Positions 32,354-41,720 of a stretch of 64,000 bases of DNA are shown piece by piece. Within the stretch, counting starts at the first letter, position 1. Each line of letters begins with the position of its first letter. Made by a program: the position numbers and the translations under genes. Below the pieces are notes generated by a model. That model did not search any database. It was not told where the DNA came from and saw nothing but the letters and a program-made list of their open reading frames with translations. The stretch spans positions 8,039,136 to 8,103,135 of the forward strand of contig NC_043742.1 of NCBI RefSeq assembly GCF_004337985.1, given 5' to 3'. This DNA comes from Pyricularia pennisetigena. Its lineage: Eukaryota; Ascomycota; Sordariomycetes; Magnaporthales; Pyriculariaceae.

Positions 32354-34783
32354 ATGCCAAGCTATCATGAGATACAGTCAACTCCAAATGATGACAACAC
32401 TTCTTCCAGCGCAAAAGACCCAGAGGACGGCAAACATGCCACCCGCGAGGTCCAGAGGAGACAACCTCAAGTGCCCAAAGTCGGCCACATTGACAAGCTT
32501 GGCGAGCTCGTCTATCTGGGATTGACACGCCTGCAGGTTGTCCTGCTCTCGACCCGTCTAGCGATAAGCATCAGAGGCGAGCACTCGTCCTCCTCGCCAT
32601 CATGGTCAGGCCACAAGTTTGGCCCCTTGTCGGCCCAAGGCCTATTCAACTCGCACTACATTGAGCCCATGTTTCTGTGGTGGGGCATGAACACTCGCAT
32701 CCTCCTGGGCCCCTCGGTCGGCCGCGTCCCCGTGCGGGACTCGTTCGATAAGGACATGGCGAGCTGCATCAACGGCGCCTCCCACAACTATGCGGGGTCC
32801 TACGGGGCCACCGAGAGGTCGGAAGCCATCCACCGCCTCTGCCTGGACGAGCTGCCCGTCACCCTGGACTCGGGACCCCTGTACGACGCGGCGCGCGAGG
32901 AGCTCGCCGCGTTCTGGTCGGCCGACTTTTGCATCCCGACCACCACGGGCTACGGGTCAAACTACCTCGCCATGCCGCGGGTGCTGGCCCTGCTCCGTCA
33001 GCGCGGCGATGGCGTCGCCGTGTTCTGCGACGAGCACTGCCACAACTCCATCTTCACGGGCGTCTTCCTCGGCATGGGTCAGCTGGGCGGCGTGAGTCTG
33101 CGCCGCTTCTCGCACAACGACGCCGCGAAGCTGGAAGAGCTGCTCCGCGACTCCACGGCCCCCGTCAAGCTGGTCGTCGTCGAGGGCCTCTACAGCATGG
33201 AGGGCGACGTGCCCCCACTGCGGGAGCTCGCCAGGCTCAAGGACACGTATGGCTTCGTGCTGTACTGCGACGAGGCGCACTCGTTCCTGTCCCTCGGCAA
33301 GACGGGCCGGGGCTGCCTCGAGTACGCCAGGGACCGCGGCCTGATGTCGACCCCGGACCCGGTCGACCTCCGCACCTGGACGCTATCCAAAGCCGTCGGC
33401 GGCATCGGCGGGTGCATAGCCGGCAGGGCCGAGTTCGCGTCGTGCTTCGTCGACGTGCCGCCACAGCCCGTCTCGGCCGCCACCCTGGTCCAGGCGCTCT
33501 GGGTCATCAGGCAGCCGGGCCTGGTCCGCCAGAACCTGGCCCGCCTCTCCGCGACGGCCGAGTTTTGCCGCCGCGAGCTCACCAGCAGAGGCGTCTTCGT
33601 CTACGGCGGGCTGGACGAGGCCACTCCCGTCGTCCCCGTGTGGACAGGAACCTCGAGCACGTCGGCGCGCTTCTCCTACGAGCTGCGCCGCCGCGGCGTG
33701 CTGGCCAGTCCTGTGACCACGCCCGCCGTGCCCTTCTGGGAGAGCCGCGTGCGCGTCAACCTCTCCGCCGACTTTGACGCCGACGACGCGGACAGGCTGG
33801 TCTGCGCCATCGTGGACGCCGCGCGGGCGACGGGGGTAATCGCACGCTCCAGCCGACGCAAACCCGCGACGGCCGCTGCGGCAATGTTCCGCATAGCGCA
33901 GGACAACAAGCAGGCCGTGCGTAGCGGGGAGGAGGACGAGGAGCCGCGCGCCGCCTCCGACTCCATCGAAACCCTCATCCGCCAGCAGGCGCAGCAGCAG
34001 CAGCAGCCGCAGAGGAGATCCGAGCCCCTCACCCTGGCCGGCCACGCCGCCCGCGGGCGCTACGGCGTCGCTTCTGGCGGCTCGCGCTGGATCTCGGGCA
34101 CGTTCCCGCCGCACGTGTCGGTCGAGGGGCTGATCGCCGCGGCGGCGGGCGCCGAGGCGGCAATGACCTTTCAGGACGTCGGCGTGTCCCTCGCGTCCGC
34201 CATCGCCGCGCTGGCCCGCCCCTTGCTCGGCGCCAAGAGGCACGTCATGCTCTTCCCCTCGCGACCCGACAGCCGCTGTGTCGAGGAGGGGCTGCTGCTG
34301 ATCCCGCCCGGCGCGGTGGGCAGCAGCCGGCTGCGCGTGGTGCGCTACGCCGACGTCGGGGACCTGGCGCGCTGCGCTGCGGAGTCGGGCGCGCCGAGCA
34401 AGAACACCTGCGCTACTGTGTATCTGGAGCTGACGGACTCGAGGCCCGTCGAGGTCGTGCGCGCGGCTGTCGATCAGCTGGTGCGACAGGTCGGCGACAG
34501 GACGGCCGTTACCGTCCTGGTGCGTGACGCCCGGACGCCCAAGGCGCGGCCCGAAATCGCTCACATCCGCCAGCTTGTTCCGCGGGGTGGGCGCGTGCAT
34601 GCACTGTTGTTCGGCACATGTGTTGCTGCCGACGTCGAGGTCGGATACCTCGCCGGGCCGGAGAATCTCATCAGGGAGCTGCGGTATACGAGCCGGGGGT
34701 ATATGTACACCACCTCGATGCCGCCGTTTGTGGTCGATATGATGGTTGCGGCGTTGGAAGGTAGGATGGTTAATGGAGTATAG
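32354..34783 (+). CDS. Two-domain alpha-oxoamine synthase (serine palmitoyltransferase-like, Fum8-like)
   Basis: Single frame, 809 residues from the ATG at 32354. The first half (about 85-500) is a PLP-dependent AOS: NGASHNYAGSYG, TTGYGSNYLAMP, CDEHCHNS, DEAHSF with Asp306, and TLSKAVGGIGG with the PLP lysine Lys346. A Gln-rich linker (about 538-552) joins it to a second AOS-like half (about 555-800) opening GRYGVASGGSRWISGT. That half ends in a region with no catalytic lysine (HALLFGTCVAADVEVGYLAG), as in the non-catalytic Lcb1 subunit. The chain therefore looks like a fused Lcb2+Lcb1. Such enzymes condense an amino acid with an acyl chain; Fum8-type enzymes use alanine and a polyketide. Housekeeping SPT is made of two separate proteins, so this is more likely a secondary-metabolism paralogue. 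The substrate is unproven. Confidence 0.88.
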   Translation: MPSYHEIQSTPNDDNTSSSAKDPEDGKHATREVQRRQPQVPKVGHIDKLGELVYLGLTRLQVVLLSTRLAISIRGEHSSSSPSWSGHKFGPLSAQGLFNSHYIEPMFLWWGMNTRILLGPSVGRVPVRDSFDKDMASCINGASHNYAGSYGATERSEAIHRLCLDELPVTLDSGPLYDAAREELAAFWSADFCIPTTTGYGSNYLAMPRVLALLRQRGDGVAVFCDEHCHNSIFTGVFLGMGQLGGVSLRRFSHNDAAKLEELLRDSTAPVKLVVVEGLYSMEGDVPPLRELARLKDTYGFVLYCDEAHSFLSLGKTGRGCLEYARDRGLMSTPDPVDLRTWTLSKAVGGIGGCIAGRAEFASCFVDVPPQPVSAATLVQALWVIRQPGLVRQNLARLSATAEFCRRELTSRGVFVYGGLDEATPVVPVWTGTSSTSARFSYELRRRGVLASPVTTPAVPFWESRVRVNLSADFDADDADRLVCAIVDAARATGVIARSSRRKPATAAAAMFRIAQDNKQAVRSGEEDEEPRAASDSIETLIRQQAQQQQQPQRRSEPLTLAGHAARGRYGVASGGSRWISGTFPPHVSVEGLIAAAAGAEAAMTFQDVGVSLASAIAALARPLLGAKRHVMLFPSRPDSRCVEEGLLLIPPGAVGSSRLRVVRYADVGDLARCAAESGAPSKNTCATVYLELTDSRPVEVVRAAVDQLVRQVGDRTAVTVLVRDARTPKARPEIAHIRQLVPRGGRVHALLFGTCVAADVEVGYLAGPENLIRELRYTSRGYMYTTSMPPFVVDMMVAALEGRMVNGV

Positions 34784-34859
34784 GTGGAGGGGAGATATCA
34801 AGCTTTCTGAGAACTTGGATGCTTATAGGTAATTACGAGGGCTAAAGTAAGCGTAACCT

Positions 34860-34895
<36 letters not shown>

Positions 34896-35018
34896 GAAAG
34901 CAAGCAAACATTAGTAGGCGTATATATCAGCAGCCAGTCCCAGTTGGAGACAGCTTTTTTTGGTTCAAAATGTTGGAATTAAGCCCATGCCAACGGAATG
35001 AGATTTGGGAAACTAAAC
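34784..35018. other. Boundary stretch with a 34-bp poly-T run
   Basis: Short intergenic sequence after the AOS stop with a run of about 34 T (34861-34894). No gene is seen. Confidence 0.6.
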
Positions 35019-35050
35019 CCTCACCCTAACCCTAACCCTGAAGGGTGAGG
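35019..35050. repeat. Interstitial telomere-like repeat within a hairpin
   Basis: CCCTAACCCTAACCCT (35024-35039) is about 2.7 units of the standard fungal telomere repeat (CCCTAA). It is bracketed by a perfect 9-bp inverted repeat, CCTCACCCT at 35019-35027 and AGGGTGAGG at 35042-35050. The tract stands at the edge where sequence turns strongly AT-rich. It may be a relic of a former chromosome end or of a telomere-repaired break. Confidence 0.7.
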
Positions 35051-35475
35051 ATCGAATGGGGACTGGGTCACGTATTAAGTCACGAGAGATGTCACGTGAT
35101 AAAGGAGCTCAAAATCAAAAACGACGGGCGCGTGGCTTATCACTAAGACTTTTACTTTTTATATAACAAAGTTATAATAATTATAATATTGAATAGGTTA
35201 TAAACCCGGCGTTCGCGCTGGGTCAATCATACCAATTTCCCATATTAAGTTTAATATCTAACCCAGCGAATTATCCCAAATTAAGCGACCAAAATGGTTG
35301 CAAAAGGGCAATAACATCCAAAAATGTAAATTTGGTTGAAAATACAAAATGCAAACCAACAATTCCTATAAACACATGACTAATACCAACCATTTTAACC
35401 CCTGTTTTTGGATGGTTAATACCAGTTACCCCAACCATATTAAAACTGAAAAAACACCTTTTCCCAACCATTTTC
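35051..35475. other. Transition into AT-rich RIP-like sequence, no gene
   Basis: From about 35150 onward the sequence becomes rich in TpA and poor in CpA/TpG. No intact coding frame is found. The last nine bases (35467-35475) are one copy of the target duplication of the element that follows. Confidence 0.6.
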
Positions 35476-36987
35476 TAGTCTCAGTGCTCAGACTAGACCC
35501 CCCTGCTCCGCAGTGGGGACCGAGCGCTCCATGTACCTTTCAGCCACATGGCTTTTCGACCAATTACATTGGCCGAAAAGATCGCGCTCGTTCTAGTCTG
35601 AGGACATTTTGTCGCATTTCGCCGTTTATGGCGGTACCACCAACGATAATTTGTCGCATTTCGCCGTTTATAACGGTATTATTAATAATATACCTAATAT
35701 TGCGATATCGCTGATAATTATTTTATTAATGAAAAGATAATTTGTAATATTTTACCGCTTATAGCGGGTATATATAATTCATTCGCATTATAATAGCAAA
35801 AAGAAATGGTGTAACTATAATATATAATTAAATATTTGAATAAAAGAACAAATAAAAATTATAAAAATATATAGTAATTTGCGTTAAATTAATTGGAGTT
35901 TGTTGATCATTTGAAGGCCGGCCGCGTTTTAATAGCTACTATATATGGAAAGATATTAAAATATTAAATAAAATCTGTAATTTTTCATTATATTTAATTT
36001 TTATTTTAAATAATGGTATATAATAGTAGCTTTAACTGAATTTACAGTTTTTTAAACTTAGTGGACCTAACACTGCAAAGTGCATACAATTATCGATTAA
36101 AATAAAAGTTTTATAAATATTTTTATATAAAGTAACAATTTGTTAAAAAATTAAATAATTTACGCAAATATTAGTAGAATAAAAATATTTTTGATCGATA
36201 CATTCTTTTATAGGTTTGTTAATAAATTTTAAATAGGTTTTTTTTTTATGAATTCTATTCAATTAAATAAAGCAAAAAATATAAAAATAATACAAATCTA
36301 GCATTTTTTATTATAAAAAAATAAAAAGGGCCGGTATTGTAAATTGGGTTTTACGTTAACGTTTGTTTATATATATAATCCACTTTTACAAATTTTGGTT
36401 TTATTAACGTTAAAATTGGTAAAAATATAAACGAGTTTCGATTGTAAATTATATACAAAAAAGTATATACTTTGCCTATCCGCCTATTTAACTGCTTATA
36501 TAATCTAATATATGCTCCAAAATTTAGTATAACGATATATAAACATATACGACCTTCCACGTGCAAAAATTATAAAATTTGGTCAAAAATTAAAAATAAT
36601 ATTAAAAGAAATCGAAAATCGAAAAAAAAAATCGAAAAAACAGTACCGCCATGAACGGATTAAGGGCAGGTGGTATCGAATTCGGCCATTATAGCAAATA
36701 ATAAAATAAATCGAATTGCTGCTAATAGCGGTATTAAACGCTATTTTCAACGATAATTTATTTTTTCAATATTATGCGTGGTTGTGGAATAATAAAGGAG
36801 TTTCGGCTAAAAAAAGGCCAAAAATACCGCCATGAACGGCGAAAATCGACAAGTTGTCCTCAGACCTGAACCAGAGCGTTCTTTGGATGGACCCACAGGT
36901 ACATTGCAAAGCCGCAATTGAGCTACGAAGTGGAGCGAAGTGGATCAATTGTGGAGCTCTGGGCTTCAGGGGTGAGCCCTGAGACTA
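35476..36987. mobile_element. Non-autonomous TIR DNA element with 9-bp target duplication (MULE-like)
   Basis: The element begins TAGTCTCAG and ends CTGAGACTA and is flanked on both sides by ACCATTTTC (35467-35475 and 36988-36996), a perfect 9-bp target site duplication. Subterminal sequence on both sides contains CTGAGGACA followed by a CCGTTTATGGCGGTA-type palindromic motif (35622-35636, 35664-35678, and in reverse at 36644-36658 and 36825-36839). The left and right ends diverge outside these shared blocks. The ~1.5-kb interior is AT-rich and encodes nothing recognisable. Terminal repeats with 9-bp duplications are usual for Mutator-like elements; other superfamilies with 8-9 bp duplications (hAT gives 8) are less likely. 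Related ends occur at 54342-55498. Confidence 0.75.
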
Positions 36988-36996
36988 ACCATTTTC

Positions 36997-37271
36997 ACTA
37001 TAATGGGAATTAGGTAAGCTTAACACAAGCCTTTTAATAAATAATATAAATAAAAAATGAATAATACTAAGTTTATATATTTTTATTTATAATAAAACGT
37101 CTTAGCTTACGTTTTAAACTTTTTGAAACGCCCATGTTTTATAAATATTTGTGCGAAAATAAATTTTCGTAAACTTCAATTTGGCTGGGAAATTGCAAAA
37201 ATTGAAAAAAAACTAGCCCCGGAATTGAATTTCGAATATTAATTTCCAACGGTTTGTCCTTTTGTAACTCT
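36997..37271. other. AT-rich spacer, no gene
   Basis: Short AT-rich stretch between the TIR element and the LTR fragments. Nothing recognisable is seen. Confidence 0.5.
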
Positions 37272-37532
37272 TGTTAAGTATATGCGTTATTTAGCATATA
37301 ATAGGTCCACTTTTATTTATATGTAAGCGACAACAAATAGTGACGAAGTGGGGCTATCGGAGTTATTGGATTATCCGTTATATTTTATATTACAGGAATT
37401 GCGATGCAACGGTTAGCGAGTGGGGTTTACCCTGTAGCGGGTTTAATAACCACCCTGCACCTACGAATTAGCTACCCTGTATCGGGTTGAAATTTTCACC
37501 AAATTAGCAAACTAGTGGGAACCCAGAGATGG
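37272..37532 (-). repeat. Inverted fragment of the Copia LTR
   Basis: Starts TGTTAAGTATATGCG and is the reverse complement, with many transitions, of the last half of the LTR at 37533-38085 (from CCATTTCTGGG to the terminal TAACA). It therefore represents an LTR piece in the opposite orientation directly abutting the full-length element. Confidence 0.7.
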
Positions 37533-38085
37533 TGTTAACAATATGGGTTACTAACAGGGGTTAGGCATTAGCCTAGGTGCGGCGTGGTGCTAGTTGCGTT
37601 ATAAAAGCCTGTAATTACAGGGTTTATATACACTAAATTCACTAATTTTGGGATTAATAAATTTGATTTATTAATGGGTGAAACTTTGCTTTATCTCCTT
37701 TATATACTTTCCGACATCGAAGTGGGGGTCCGTACCCCGTAAAGGGTTCCGGTGCCGCACACGATTTTCCGAAAAATTATTTTGTATGCGTTGTTTAAAA
37801 AACACCTTTATTTCCATATAAACCATTTCTGGGTTCGCACTAATTTGCTAGTTTGGTGAAAATTTCAACCCGGTACAGGGTAGCTAACTCGTAGATATAG
37901 GGTGGGTATTAAACCCGGTACAGGGTGAAACCCCATTCGCTAATTTTAAATCGCAATTCCTGCAACACACAAAATATAATAGAAAATTTAATAATTTTAA
38001 CAGCCCCATTTCGGTACTATTTACTGTGGCTTATATACAAATAAAAATGAACCCATTATATGTTAAATAACGTATATAATTAACA
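37533..38085 (-). repeat. 3' LTR of the Copia element
   Basis: 553 bp, TGTTAACA... to ...TTAACA, matching 44619-45173 over its whole length with scattered transitions. It is followed by CCCCCTTTTTTT, which is the polypurine tract on the minus strand. Confidence 0.85.
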
Positions 38086-38920
38086 CCCCCTTTTTTTGCT
38101 ATTACTCATATAAAATCGGAAAAAACAAATATATAAAAAATAAAATTTTAAAAAAAGATCCCCTTTATGTCCCAACCCGATTCGAATTCCCGATATAAAC
38201 CCCTTGGATAATTAAGCTTTTTATACCAATTTATAACCCCCGAAATGGACGAACCCCCGAACTGGAAAAAACCCCCAAAATTGTAATAACCCCCGGATTC
38301 GAGCCCCCGATTTGCATAATATTAACCCACGGAATTAACTATTAAACCAGGTAATGAATTTGGTTATTCGTTGGTAATAGCCCAAATTAGGTATATTATA
38401 TAAGGTATTTCGAATGCGTAAATCGCCCAAAATACGAGCTTTTTTAATTTTAATTTAATTTCTGGTATAAGGTCGGTATAATTTGCTTATTAATTAGCCT
38501 ATACAGCGTAAATTCGGGTAATACGGCCGGTATTGGGCTAATAAAATTCTAGTATTTGCAAATAAAGGAAATATAATAGGTAATTAGTTAAGGAATTAAT
38601 TAAATACCTTAAAATTTAAAAGGTAAAAATTAAGTTTTTAGGGGTTTAAACCCTATAAATTTTAAAAAAACCTTATAAATTGGAAGCGTTAGGGGTTTTA
38701 TTAGGCTATTAGCGGGTATTTGTTTGGATTCCACGTATTTTAAAGTTATTTATCCTTTCGTAATTAATTCCCGTACGTAATAAAATTCTAATAACGTATA
38801 TTTAATACGTTAGTAGTGCGTAGGGTTATATGCGTTAATTATAAAACCTGTATTATTTCCAAATATTGCAATAAAACCTTTTATAGGTAAGTCAATTTTT
38901 ATAAATAAGTTTTTAAACCA

Positions 38921-41720
38921 TTATATTTTACGCAGGGTTTCCGTTAAGGTATCGGTTTCGGTTTTTGGAATGCTTAAAATTATAATATTAACCTTTTTGC
39001 ATTTCCACGTTATAGGGCCCCCAAATAGGGTATAAAAATATCCGTAAATGGATTTTGAATTTTTTTCAACCCCGGCAAAATCGTTATTATTAAAGCCCAG
39101 TAATTTTAGGCCTTTAAAACCCCTTATTAATAAATTGGGTGGTAATTCGGCTTTAAATGCTTTATTCCCGTAACAAATAAATAAGGATTTAATACCCGTT
39201 AAATAGCGTAATAGGCTTTTAATTGCCGTTAAATGGTTTATAATAGTTTTTATTAAAAAACGTAAAAACCATTGAACCGTAAAACCGATATCCGGGCGCG
39301 TTAATAGTATTAAATACATCAAAATACCGATAATACGCTGTAATAATTTAATTTCCAGCGCATTTACGGGCTTACCCCCGCTATATTTTAATATACCCGG
39401 TTATAAAAAAACAAATACAAATTTGTAATTAATTAATCCGAACGTTGCTAATATTTCCTTTATATATTGATTTTAATGGAGCTAAAATGAACGCTTAGAT
39501 TTATCCTTTTTAATTTAAACGCCTAAAAAATAGGTTGCAGGGTCCCTGTTTTCCAACGCGTATACTTTATTAAAACGGGTTCCTAAATTTTGAATATATT
39601 GCAATTTAGGACCTATTAGCAGGTAATCGTTTTCAAAAATAACGATAGAGTGTTGGGATTTAACGTTATAAAAAACAGCGGGATTAGAGATTAATAATTT
39701 AAAACCTTTTTTAAAAAATAGGGTTTAAAATTTGTTTTACCATTTTTTTGGACCCTGTTTCACACTATATAAAGCTTTTTCTAATTATATAACCTGCAAT
39801 TTTTTCGGGTTATAACCCATTTCCACTTAAACTTTAACGGTGGTAAGGTTACAATTTCTTAACTATTCGTTAAAGCCGTTTGGAATTTGCAAATATATAT
39901 TTACGTCGGTAATATTAATATTTAAAAACGCACCGATAAAATCGATTTGTTTTATTTCCCAATTTTATGCATTAGTTATAGCTAATAATATACGCCAAAT
40001 AGGTGGTATATTAGTGCTAATAAAAGCTTCGATATAATTTAGGCCTTCGACCTGTAAAAAACGCCTAATAACAAACCTAATTTTATATTTTATAGGTTTA
40101 TTATTTTTATCCTTTTTAAATTTAAATACCGGTCGGGTAAAAACGAATTTACGGTTTGTAGGTGTTTTAATTTTTGGGATTAAACGGAAGGTTTTTGCAG
40201 TAACGATTTGGTCGAATTTAAACGTTAAAACAGCTAACCATTTAATATTTTTAGGGTTATTTAAGGCCTGTTGGTAATTATTTGGTTTACCATTTTTAAT
40301 GGGTTTTTTCTTTATTTCTTTTTTGGTTTAAAAATAAAAATAATGCACGTAATTTATATCTATTAGATTTGGGTTTTCGAATTGCGAATTTAACTCCATA
40401 TTTTGTATTTTAAATGCTGAAAACACCGGAATTTCCGTTGTTTTAAGTATTGGATTAGGTACCGTTACCGTTATAAGCTTTGGGGGGCGAACGGTAAATT
40501 ATACAGGCCTGGCGGGCATTGTATTTTCAGGGTTTAAATACCCTGTAACGGGTGGTAACTGTTCTGTAACTGGTGGTAAATGCCCTATATTTTCAGGGTT
40601 TTTTATGGGATAAATATCCGCTGGAACGCTGTTAATTTCGTTTTTAAATTTAAAATTAAATTCCCCCTTCAAATTTGTATTTTGCCCTTTTAAAATTTGT
40701 AGCGTTTCCCCTGGAATAACCAAATTTTTAGCGGTTATACCTTTTATAATCTTTACGGTAAAGGTTTTATATACGGTCCATTTAGCGGGTGCGTAAACCA
40801 ACGCTGTAAAATTTAATAAATGGGTTAAAAATTTCACCGTTTCGGTGCGGGGAATTAATTTATTAAATTTTTAGCGTTTTTCCAGCGGTATAATAGCTTG
40901 GTATTCAATATTAATAACCCGAAAATGCCTTAAATTGGGCTTTTACGGTAATTTAAATTGGAATTCGGAATAAAATTCCTCGTAAAGTGTTAAATCCCTA
41001 TTAATTACCGCTGCACGGTTAATTAAATCAATTACGGCAGGCAGTAAATAATATTATAAAAATAATAGTAAACCCGCCGCTATAATGGTAAACCGAAACC
41101 TATCCAAAATAACCCTAACGGACCGTTCCGTTAATCCGTTTTGGCCGTGTTTATAGGGATTCGAAATGCTAAAATTAACACCTTTGCTTGTAAGCCAGTT
41201 TTAAAGGTTTATATTAACCTCGTACCCCCCATCGAAGTGAAAATTTAGGCGGTAACGCCCGTACGTAGCCTTTAAAGCCCTAAAAAAGCTTTTAATAACC
41301 ACTAAAACCGTAAATCCGGCTTTATTCTTTAATGGGATAAACCACCGAAAACGTGATTTTCGGTCCACTAATAACAAAAATACGGGTTTTTTATTGTAAA
41401 GATTAGGCTTAAAAGTTACTATATCACCCTTTATAAAATCGAAAATATTAGGGGTGTAGGGAGTGCGATTTTATTTGTACGCCTAATAAAAATAGTTTTA
41501 ATACAAGCAATACAGGTAATTGCCCTAATTTTGTCGAAATTAAGTAAACCTTTTGTGATTTTAGCGGTTTTTTTTAGCAATAATAGCCCTATATGCCCCA
41601 AACGCCTATGCTATAACAGGGTTTTTTGGGCCTGGATTTCGTTACAATTACCTGTAATTCCGTTTCTTTTAGCGGTTAACCAACCGTCCGTAGTCCGTTT
41701 TAGGCCTAAAAAAGGTAATT
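38921..41720 (-). pseudogene. Copia pol remnant (integrase, reverse transcriptase, RNase H)
   Basis: Minus strand. The longest surviving open piece (39322-38921, 133 residues) ends the RT/RNase H region: YLILLTRPDIGFTVQ, LLRYLTGIKSL, LGFNNNDFAG, GGPITWK and a C-terminal S-x-x-x-T-E-T stretch are direct relatives of the Copia RNase H pattern (the usual ADWAGD is changed to NDFAG). Around 41100-41200 an integrase piece has the NPYKHGQNGLTER-type end of the catalytic core. HRRLGH lies upstream in transcription near 41600. Multiple stops and changed key residues make it inactive. Confidence 0.8.

Noticed and set aside
32170..32370. Hydrophobic 66-codon frame just before the AOS gene, possible membrane anchor exon
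   Set aside because: It is in a different frame, its hydrophobicity comes from a pyrimidine tract, and I see no good donor site joining it to the AOS. Left as an open possibility only.
26051..34783. Complete fumonisin-type cluster
   Set aside because: Only the CYP505 and AOS match that type. PKS, dioxygenase, aminotransferase-independent tailoring genes and a pathway regulator are not in the window, so a complete cluster cannot be claimed.
33383..34801. Minus-strand open frame of 472 codons opposite the AOS gene
   Set aside because: Antisense shadow of a very GC-rich exon; no motif, and the AOS frame has clear catalytic residues.
35019..35050. True chromosome end
   Set aside because: Only about 2.7 telomere units are present, and the sequence continues for 29 kb beyond, so it is interstitial.
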